DNA of 5,179 bases from JBLHKS01 sp047620505 (GTDB lineage: Bacteria; Verrucomicrobiota; Verrucomicrobiia; Verrucomicrobiales; DEV007): contig JBLHKS010000346.1 in assembly GCA_047620505.1 (NCBI GenBank), positions 1-5,179 on the forward strand, read 5' to 3'. Position 1 is the stretch's first letter, and each line of letters opens with the position of its first letter. The notes under the pieces were generated by a model that was not told the DNA's origin, did not search any database, and worked only from the letters and a program-made list of their open reading frames with translations. Positions 1-4,830 of this stretch are shown piece by piece. The position numbers and the translations under genes are program-made.

Positions 1-114
1 CTGAAGTCAGCAGCGCGCGGATTTCGGTCCTTTGCCAACTACCGCATTCGAATCATGTTTTTCTGCGCAAAGTTAGATCTCTTTCCGTTAGATAGTTGCC
101 ACGAAAATCCCTGA
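1..114 (+). CDS. Transposase, ISL3-like, C-terminal 37 residues (5' truncated by window)
   Basis: Frame 1 is open from the first base and ends with TGA at 112-114, giving 37 visible residues. They include ARGFRSFANYRIRIMFFC followed by AKLDLFPL and a short CHENP tail. The pattern 'ARGFRSFxNYRIRIxFFCGKLDL' is what I recall from the C-terminus of ISL3-type DDE transposases, where it follows the last catalytic Glu helix. The DDE residues themselves lie outside the window. The usual Gly before the KLDL motif is Ala here. The stop codon sits inside the terminal inverted repeat, a compact arrangement common in insertion sequences. Too short for the usual ORF cutoffs. Whether the complete transposase is intact cannot be told. 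A different transposase family is possible, but the fit of the frame with the GAAGAGCC end supports this call. Confidence 0.68.
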   Translation: MKSAARGFRSFANYRIRIMFFCAKLDLFPLDSCHENP

Positions 115-120
115 AGAGCC
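95..120. repeat. Putative terminal inverted repeat (IRR) of the insertion sequence
   Basis: Read from the outside inward on the - strand, the end starts GGCTCTTCAGGGATTTTCGT and continues GGCAAC to base 95. The outer octamer resembles ISL3-family termini. The inner boundary is a guess, because the partner repeat at the left end of the element is outside the window. Confidence 0.5.
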
Positions 121-256
121 TAAAAATCATGCTCGGTTTTGGAGGCTTTGCTGGCGCTTTTGAAGTGCTATTTTGATCATTTTTCGGACAACCGGGCAGA
201 CGCATGGTCTTTCCATATTTATTTAAGCCCGACAGACTCCTAGTTTCGAAATCGAA
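121..256. other. Gene-free gap between insertion sequence and propeller gene
   Basis: This 136-bp stretch separates the insertion sequence end from the stop codon of the - strand propeller gene. It is more AT-rich than the flanking genes. I see no recognisable gene, RNA or strong rho-independent terminator. The only structure is a weak nested hairpin (CGGGC 193-197 with GCCCG 227-231, enclosing ATGG 204-207 with CCAT 213-216), without the U-run expected of an intrinsic terminator on either strand. Confidence 0.5.
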
Positions 257-1708
257 TCACTCATTGTTAAACTTGATCGAAAAGACGTCCGCTTCGTTCA
301 TCACAAATCGCAGTTTCACCGGCTTTCCGGCTAACGCGCTGACATCGGTGGAGCCTTCGGCGCCTTCGCCCCATTTTACGATCCGGGCGATCTCGTCGCC
401 CCAGATTTTGCGGCAGTCGTCGAGCGAGAATCCGGGGTAGGCTTCGCCGGTTTCCGGATTCTGGATTTCAATCCGCATCATTCCAGCGGCGCTGGTCGAA
501 TAATTGATCTCCAGTTCGGCACCGGAGAATTTGAAGGGCTTGGTTAGGAACTCGCCTTCTTCAAATCCGGCGTTCACCGAGATGAAGCCGTCCGTCCGCA
601 AGACGTAGTGGCCGCCGCCATACATGAACATCGACATCTCGGTCGGACTCGTCGGCACGACGCCCCACGCAATGTAGTTAGAGCGATTGCCCCAACCGTC
701 TGACCCGACTCCGGGCCGGATGAACGCATTCTTGAACGGACGATCGTAATGATGACTGCCCGGCCGGGTGGACATGAAAACGATGTCGGTGATGGAACCG
801 CGATTGGTTTGAAAGCGGGTCGGAAGCGCAATGTAAATGTGCGGCGCGCGGAAATACGGATGGGTGCCGCTGGTGTAGAGATGTTCGCCCGGTTGGTTGG
901 CCTCCATGTCGACCGGCTCCGTCCATTCGAGGAAGTCCTTGCTGGTCGAGCGGCGAATGGCGCGCGGACCGTTCCCCGACCACCGATAGTAGCAAAGATA
1001 CTGCTGCTCCGCTTCCGACCAGAAGGCGACATTCTGCGAATCATAGTTCCCGATCTCTTCGTTGAGCACGGGTTCCTTTTTCAGCAATCTCCAGTGGACC
1101 CCATCGGCCGAGGCGAAGGCTTTCAAGCCACCCGGTCCGTATTTTTCGCGAAGCTTAGCGCGTTCGTCTGGAGTCTTCCACGCTCCCCAATTCTCGGCCG
1201 GATAGCGCCCGCCGCCGAGCGCTTTGTAGCGTTCGTTATCCGGAACGCCGGGGCGTGCATCGACGAACGGCGAGAAATTATGGGTAACGAGAAAGGTGTC
1301 GTCAGTGACATCCAGCACGACATTTCCCTTGGGCATCGAGTCGATTTCATACACGCCGAGATCCGGCTCGGTCCAAGTGATCCCGTCCTTCGACTTAGCG
1401 TAGAGCGTGACTTCGTTGGCGTGGTAGTCGCCCCAACCATTGCGCCAGTGCATCCCGGGAACTTTGTCGCCGCGATAGTAGAATCGAAAGGTGTCGCCGT
1501 CCTTCATCATGGTCGCGTAGTGCCCCGATGGCCGGGGCGGACTGACTTTGGGCAGAAGTTTGGGTTCGTGGAGCTTCAGCTCGACTCCCTTCAGTTCGCC
1601 GATCAGCAAATCGTCGAGAAACAGCTCGCGACGTGAGCCAATGTCGACTGGCTCGGCCAAAGCGGAGCCAGCAAGGAGGGAGAGGATTAAGATAGCGGTG
1701 GTTTTCAT
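257..1708 (-). CDS. Secreted five-bladed beta-propeller glycosidase-like protein (GH32/GH43-type fold)
   Basis: A 483-residue protein starting at ATG (1708-1706) and ending with TGA (259-257). Residues 1-19 form a Sec signal peptide (MKTT, then a Leu/Ile core, then a GSALA cleavage site before EP), so it is exported. The mature part starts with an 'SRRELFLDDLLIG' motif (25-37) that I associate with secreted, uncharacterised glycosidase-like proteins of Planctomycetota and Verrucomicrobiota. Blade-like repeats with 'S.DG..W' or similar cores occur near 106-112, 200-206 and 256-262, with the strands FRFYYRG (74-80) and YLCYYR (237-242). This is the layout of GH32/GH43/GH68-type five-bladed propellers. 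The last roughly 110 residues (from about 370) look like a beta-sandwich, as in GH32 C-terminal modules. Catalytic acids cannot be assigned with confidence, so hydrolase activity is an inference. It lies 50 bp behind the DUF4838 gene on the same strand, which suggests co-transcription and a shared glycan target. The start is supported by the alignment of its leader and signal peptide with those of the upstream gene. Confidence 0.88.
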   Translation of the reverse strand: MKTTAILILSLLAGSALAEPVDIGSRRELFLDDLLIGELKGVELKLHEPKLLPKVSPPRPSGHYATMMKDGDTFRFYYRGDKVPGMHWRNGWGDYHANEVTLYAKSKDGITWTEPDLGVYEIDSMPKGNVVLDVTDDTFLVTHNFSPFVDARPGVPDNERYKALGGGRYPAENWGAWKTPDERAKLREKYGPGGLKAFASADGVHWRLLKKEPVLNEEIGNYDSQNVAFWSEAEQQYLCYYRWSGNGPRAIRRSTSKDFLEWTEPVDMEANQPGEHLYTSGTHPYFRAPHIYIALPTRFQTNRGSITDIVFMSTRPGSHHYDRPFKNAFIRPGVGSDGWGNRSNYIAWGVVPTSPTEMSMFMYGGGHYVLRTDGFISVNAGFEEGEFLTKPFKFSGAELEINYSTSAAGMMRIEIQNPETGEAYPGFSLDDCRKIWGDEIARIVKWGEGAEGSTDVSALAGKPVKLRFVMNEADVFSIKFNNE

Positions 1709-1728
1709 AAAAAGGAGTAACGATGATC
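1653..1728 (-). repeat. Leader plus signal-peptide module, copy A (propeller gene)
   Basis: This block covers the 20 bp before the ATG and the first 18-19 codons of the propeller gene. It aligns with 4412-4480 at the start of the DUF4838 gene. The 23 bases at 1653-1675 are identical to 4412-4434, the next stretch (1676-1693) differs at only a few positions, and the untranslated ACTCCT plus T-rich run just before the ATG is also shared. Both copies encode AILILSLLAGSALAEP, with the same codons through most of it. Downstream of this block the two genes are unrelated. Confidence 0.9.
1706..1719 (-). promoter_or_regulatory. Pyrimidine-rich translation start region without Shine-Dalgarno
   Basis: On the coding strand, the bases directly before the propeller ATG read TACTCCTTTTT. 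There is no AGGAGG-like site within 15 bases upstream. The CTCCTTT stretch instead resembles the anti-Shine-Dalgarno end of 16S rRNA. The second copy of the module has the equivalent ACTCCTCTTT before its ATG. Translation may therefore start in a Shine-Dalgarno-independent way, perhaps via S1 protein on a U/C-rich leader. That mechanism is an inference. Confidence 0.4.
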
Positions 1729-1758
1729 GCGAAATGGAATCTGATGAATTGGAGCGTA

Positions 1759-4482
1759 TTACGGATCAGGTCGTAGATCTTGTTCGAGGAATCCGTATCC
1801 TGTGTTTCCGGTGTGAATCGACCAACGGCGGGGCGTGGCGGGAGTCCACGCGTAGCGAACGTTGCCAGTGACGCGGAAGAAATTGAATCCGTGAATCGGA
1901 CCCGTTTGTCGAAGCAACGCTTCTGCCTGCTCGCCGAGATCAATGGCGATTTCCGCCGACCAACCATCGGCTTGGCGAGCCACTTTCGCCTCACCGCCAT
2001 TCCAGTCCGCGCGGTAACCGTAGGCCGAACTGCTGGCATCGAAAATGCCGCCGCCCGCGGTGACGATGACGACTTGCCTGCCGGGAAGCACGAGCCCCAC
2101 GACGTCGTTGCCAAGCAGATACGGAAAATCTCTCGCGCCGTCTCCCGGCTTCACGATCCCTTTTTCATTCAGGACGACTTCATCGCGATTTTTACAGGAA
2201 TCGGCCAGGGATTCCATGTCCTGCTCGCACCGGAAAGCGGCGTAGAACCGATTACCGTGATGACGAAACCAGATCCGGGTGCGCCGGGTGTCGCGCTGGT
2301 CGAAATACGGATACCTGACCAACTCACCATCGAAAAACGGTTCGCCCCACGCAGGTTCGATCTCGCCATCCAGGCCTGGCTCTCCTGCCATCGGCTCAAC
2401 GGTCATTACCGCATTGGAAACGTGATTGCGAACGAGTCGGTTGGAGTGCGGAAAATCGACGACGCCTTCGAGCACAGCGTGACTGGACGCGAGCAACTCT
2501 CGGGCATTTACCGGGATGCTGGGCCCCTTCCGGGCCTCGGCAATCACTTGATGCATGATGTGAGGCAAGGCCATCGTGTTTGTGTCGAAATCGCGGAACG
2601 ATGGCCGGAAGTTCTTCACGTATTGCGCCTGACTAAAGGCGTGAAATGCGTAGGGAGCGTCTTCCCGAAGTTGCTCCATGTAGAGGTCGAGGGGACCGAA
2701 ACGCTGCCAGTCTTCGAGGCGCTCGAACCACTGTGTCAGCGAGATCGTTTCCCGATCTTCCTGTTTCAACATCGCATCGAGGGCAACGGCGGAGGCATAA
2801 CGATTCGATGCCAGCCGAGTCGCGCCGAACGCCGTCTTGAAATACGTGATCCGTTTCCGAACCAACTCGTTATCCGCGGCTCTTTCCGCCGTCTCCAGCA
2901 GCTGCCAGGCGCGATCGCACTTTTCCGGGCTGAAGACATCGGTAAACTGCTGACCTTTGAACTGCGCTCCCAGCAACCGATAGCCGCCACGCCGATCATC
3001 CGACGGTTGCTGCGTGCGCCAGGCTTCCTCGAGATAATCGAAGTAAGCGCGCATCGGCTGGGCCGCCTCCGCGAACATTCCCTCGTGCCAGCGATCCAGC
3101 AACGCGTCCACGTCCTCATCCGGATTCCAGAGCAATTGTTCGGCGACCCAGAGTTTCGGGCCGTCCATGGCCCAGTTCGCGTAGGCCTCGGCGTAGAACC
3201 CTTCCGCGCCGGCGGCATGCGCCTGACGCAGGCCATCAGCAAACTCACGAAGATAAATCCTCGGTATGAGGAATCCGGAACCGTAGAGCCACTCATAAAT
3301 CCCAAACTGAGAGGCGATGCCGCTCCAGCGCTGAATGTGCTCGTTCTGCCGCTCCCGATACGCCTCGTCCCAGCGATCGGCCATGCTCATCGTGAGGTAG
3401 GGCATGAGTAGCGGATGGAGTTTTTCCGGATACCAGTCGGTGAGATCTCCGTAAACCAGGAACCCTAACCGAACATCAGGATGAGTATTCGCGACACGTT
3501 CCGCAACCTTGTTGTAGTAGCGATAGAAGCGGTAACCATTCGCCTCGTCGCTGGCCGGATCGACGCCTTCGGGCGACTCGGCAAGGCAACTTTCGCAAAG
3601 ACAATAACCGCCCGAATCATTGACTCCGAGGCTGAAACTGTCTGATCCTGGATTCTCGGAAAAATGCTTCAGGGTGGCCTGAACCGTCAGTTCGACGACC
3701 TTGGGATTCGTGGTACAGGGCTGCCAGTAAGTCGTGAGATTCTCCGGAGGCACGAAGCGTTGGCCGGGCTTGAGAGGACGATGAACGCCGCGTCCTTCGG
3801 TCTCGGTATCGCCCTTTGCAATGATGACCGGAAAATACTCCGGGTGGTCCGAGTGGAGTTTCGGGTTGATGATTTTGAACAGATTGTGGTGATATCGGTA
3901 GCGTCCGCCGCCGCCTGAAGCGCGAACCCGCCAGGACGGTCCAGCTTTACCAACGTAACCGCTCCAGTGCCGATGTTTGAACGCCGGATTCGCGACCCAC
4001 TTGCCCGGCGAGATCAGCACCGTTTCGTGAGTCGGAAAGTGCTCCCCGAGTTCACCCGGAAGAAACCAATCGACCCCGAGAAACCGGCGCAGAAAATCAC
4101 CTTGAGCCCAGGAGATCGGGTTACCGGTATCGGTGGAGGATTTCTTCGCATAGAGAATGGCGAACTCCGGTTTCACCAGCACAATGTAGCCTTCCGCATC
4201 GAGATCGGCGATGTCATCGGCCAGCAGCTGCCGGGCCTTCTCCGTGTCGCCCACGAAGATGGGGAATCGGTTAGCCTGCGGTTGGTAGCGGGCTTCGGGG
4301 ACCTGTTCCAGTTTAACTCCCGTGCAGCGCTCGATCCCCTGAACCAGCGTGTCGGCCCGCCCCACGATAATGGCCTGCCGATTCCCAGCCACCAGCGGAA
4401 ACGATTCTGGTTCGGCCAAAGCGGAGCCAGCAAGCAGAGAGAGGATTAAGATCGCGGGGGGGTCATAAAGAGGAGTGATCAA
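1759..4482 (-). CDS. Secreted DUF4838 protein with C-terminal CBM9-like carbohydrate-binding domain
   Basis: A 907-residue protein from a TTG at 4482-4480 to TAA (1761-1759). Residues 8-24 hold a signal peptide core ending GSALA before EP, so it should be exported. Residues about 28-160 resemble the alpha/beta N-terminal domain found before GH20/GH67-type barrels, ending with 'DWFLPGELGEHFP' (138-150). The DUF4838 core follows to roughly 500: NDSGGYCLCESC at 288-299, RYYNKVAERVANTHPDVRLGF near 320-341, GIYEWLYGSGF near 394-404, and EGFYAEAYANWAMDG (427-441) followed by a WVAEQLLWNPDED helix. The family is uncharacterised but resembles glycoside hydrolases, so carbohydrate cleavage is inferred. 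From about 704 ('LDGEIEPAWGE') to the end there is a CBM9-like domain with RIWFRHHGNRFYAAF strands and GWSAEIAIDL. The first gene of a likely two-gene operon. Oddity: the conserved ATG at 4466-4464 is out of frame by one base next to a C7 run, so the TTG start may not be the real one. The N-terminus from TTG has no Lys or Arg before the hydrophobic core. Confidence 0.9.
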   Translation of the reverse strand: MITPLYDPPAILILSLLAGSALAEPESFPLVAGNRQAIIVGRADTLVQGIERCTGVKLEQVPEARYQPQANRFPIFVGDTEKARQLLADDIADLDAEGYIVLVKPEFAILYAKKSSTDTGNPISWAQGDFLRRFLGVDWFLPGELGEHFPTHETVLISPGKWVANPAFKHRHWSGYVGKAGPSWRVRASGGGGRYRYHHNLFKIINPKLHSDHPEYFPVIIAKGDTETEGRGVHRPLKPGQRFVPPENLTTYWQPCTTNPKVVELTVQATLKHFSENPGSDSFSLGVNDSGGYCLCESCLAESPEGVDPASDEANGYRFYRYYNKVAERVANTHPDVRLGFLVYGDLTDWYPEKLHPLLMPYLTMSMADRWDEAYRERQNEHIQRWSGIASQFGIYEWLYGSGFLIPRIYLREFADGLRQAHAAGAEGFYAEAYANWAMDGPKLWVAEQLLWNPDEDVDALLDRWHEGMFAEAAQPMRAYFDYLEEAWRTQQPSDDRRGGYRLLGAQFKGQQFTDVFSPEKCDRAWQLLETAERAADNELVRKRITYFKTAFGATRLASNRYASAVALDAMLKQEDRETISLTQWFERLEDWQRFGPLDLYMEQLREDAPYAFHAFSQAQYVKNFRPSFRDFDTNTMALPHIMHQVIAEARKGPSIPVNARELLASSHAVLEGVVDFPHSNRLVRNHVSNAVMTVEPMAGEPGLDGEIEPAWGEPFFDGELVRYPYFDQRDTRRTRIWFRHHGNRFYAAFRCEQDMESLADSCKNRDEVVLNEKGIVKPGDGARDFPYLLGNDVVGLVLPGRQVVIVTAGGGIFDASSSAYGYRADWNGGEAKVARQADGWSAEIAIDLGEQAEALLRQTGPIHGFNFFRVTGNVRYAWTPATPRRWSIHTGNTGYGFLEQDLRPDP
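4412..4480 (-). repeat. Leader plus signal-peptide module, copy B (DUF4838 gene), with a one-base deletion
   Basis: The counterpart of 1653-1728. Bases 4412-4434 match copy A exactly, and the module continues through the ATG at 4466-4464 into ACTCCT and GATC upstream. Between ATG and the shared GCNATCTTAATC, copy A has 9 bases and copy B has 8, because the coding strand carries A followed by seven C (G7 on the + strand at 4456-4462). It also lacks four bases upstream of ACTCCT relative to copy A. With an eighth C the gene would start MTPPAILILS, matching MKTTAILILS of copy A. Confidence 0.9.
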
Positions 4483-4575
4483 GTCTGAGCGATCCGCGCG
4501 ATCTCACAATCGCCAATTTGCGCAATCGCATGTCGAAGTTGCGCAATGCTCCTGATCGACGACTGGAGAGCCGTC
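4483..4575. other. Unassigned stretch upstream of the DUF4838 gene
   Basis: No gene is recognised here. It must contain, or be read through by, the promoter for the - strand operon. A short inverted repeat (TCGACG 4556-4561 with CGTCGA 4572-4577) is present but weak. It could also be the further decayed 5' part of the four-helix-bundle gene on the + strand; I could not align it convincingly to the N-terminal half of that family. Confidence 0.4.
4518..4547. promoter_or_regulatory. Pair of TTGCGCAAT sites, possible operator (tentative)
   Basis: The 9-mer TTGCGCAAT occurs at 4518-4526 and 4539-4547. The inner TTGCGCAA is a perfect palindrome, and the two copies are 21 bp apart, about two helical turns. 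A near match (TTGCGCAT) lies at 4615-4622. The pair sits about 36-65 bp upstream of the DUF4838 start, where a repressor or activator could act. Against this, the region overlaps or adjoins decayed coding DNA and is rich in GCGC. No clear -35/-10 pair was identified. Confidence 0.2.
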
Positions 4576-4787
4576 GACATCGCGGCTGATAGCGGCGACT
4601 AAAGGTCCGTCCCTTTGCGCATGCCTTTGTTCAAATTGCGCGCGGCTCCGCTTTTGAGCTCGATACCCAACTTGAAATCGCCGGCCGCCTTAACTTCATA
4701 GGTTCAAATTCTCTTCGTCCAACCGTCGAGCTGAACATCGAGATTCAAAAAATGCTATCCGCGTTAATAAGGCGCTTAACAAACTAG
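4576..4787 (+). pseudogene. Decayed four-helix-bundle protein gene (S23/IVP, bAvd-like), C-terminal half
   Basis: The + strand frame 4593-4787, ending in TAG (4785-4787), translates to residues including VQIARGSAFELDTQLEIA, GRLNF and, at the end, ELNIEIQKMLSALIRRLTN. These match the usual 'IARGSLAELETQLxIAxRLxYL ... EIxKMLxGLIRSL' pattern of four helix bundle proteins (23S rRNA intervening-sequence or S23 type, about 115-130 residues), helices 3 and 4. The frame has no ATG before helix 3, and a TAG lies at 4590-4592. Just upstream, in another frame, 4576-4596 reads DIAADSG, matching the family's 'NIAEGSG' before helix 3. That points to a frameshift near 4596, after which one codon also appears inserted. 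Helices 1 and 2 are not recognisable. I conclude this is a broken gene. The family is of unclear function and often occurs as scattered small cassettes. It sits between the convergent FnIII gene and the divergent DUF4838 gene. Confidence 0.8.
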
Positions 4788-4788
4788 C

Positions 4789-4830
4789 CCCTTATCCCTA
4801 CTCCCTACTCCCTAATCCCTCTCCCCTTCT
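4789..4830. repeat. Six in-register heptamer repeats (CCCTNNY), G-quadruplex motif on the - strand
   Basis: Six 7-bp units lie head to tail with no gaps at 4789-4795, 4796-4802, 4803-4809, 4810-4816, 4817-4823 and 4824-4830. All fit CCCTNNY; the second and third are identical (CCCTACT). The array starts one base after the TAG of the S23-like remnant and its last base is the first base of the FnIII stop codon on the other strand. On the - strand it gives six G3-G4 tracts separated by loops of 3-4 bases, a strong G-quadruplex pattern. I recall similar heptamer tracts behind four-helix-bundle genes in other environmental bacteria, but cannot verify that here. They resemble in form the heptameric short tandem repeats of cyanobacteria. 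Confidence 0.93.

Larger units (their letters stand above)
1..120 (+). mobile_element. Right end of an ISL3-family-like insertion sequence (partial)
   Basis: The first 120 bases look like the terminus of an insertion sequence whose body lies left of the window. Seen: a reading frame open from base 1 with transposase-like C-terminal residues stops at 112-114, and six bases later the sequence GAAGAGCC ends at 120. Read inward on the - strand this end begins GGCTCTTC. Known: ISL3-family elements have imperfect terminal repeats starting GG(C/T)TCTT, generate 8-bp target duplications, and carry one transposase that reaches close to the right repeat. The other end is not visible, so the repeat pair and the duplication cannot be verified. 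If 120 is the true end, the adjacent eight bases 121-128 (taaaaatc) would be one copy of the target duplication. Confidence 0.65.

Noticed and set aside
193..231. Possible intrinsic terminator behind the propeller gene
   Set aside because: The nested stems are only 4-5 bp with large loops, and no T-run follows on the - strand, so it does not meet the criteria for a rho-independent terminator.
204..440. 78-codon + strand frame near the left side
   Set aside because: More than two thirds of it is antisense to the end of the propeller gene and the product has no recognisable features.
749..1636. 295-codon + strand open frame
   Set aside because: Antisense to the propeller gene, with no family features and no plausible start context; a shadow frame.
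1395..2114. 239-codon - strand frame bridging the two secreted genes
   Set aside because: It overlaps both genes in a different frame and its composition (Arg/Ser/Pro-rich) is that of an off-frame translation; both genes have better evidence.
1780..3411. Long open frame of 543 codons on the + strand
   Set aside because: It is wholly antisense to the DUF4838 gene, whose translation shows clear family motifs; its own product has no recognisable domain. Long antisense frames are expected in GC-rich coding DNA.
4644..4655. GGCTCCGCTTTT, similar to part of the signal-peptide module
   Set aside because: The match is about 11 bases in the opposite orientation and falls in a Gly-Ser-Ala-Phe coding stretch of the S23-like remnant; most likely chance.
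4634..4699. 22-codon - strand frame starting MKLRRPAISS
   Set aside because: It is antisense to the clearer S23-like translation, lies inside that remnant, and has no ribosome-binding site or conservation argument.
4789..4830. CRISPR array or telomere
   Set aside because: Units are only 7 bp with no spacers, so it is not CRISPR. Resemblance to plant-type telomere heptamers is superficial given the bacterial genes around it and the internal position.
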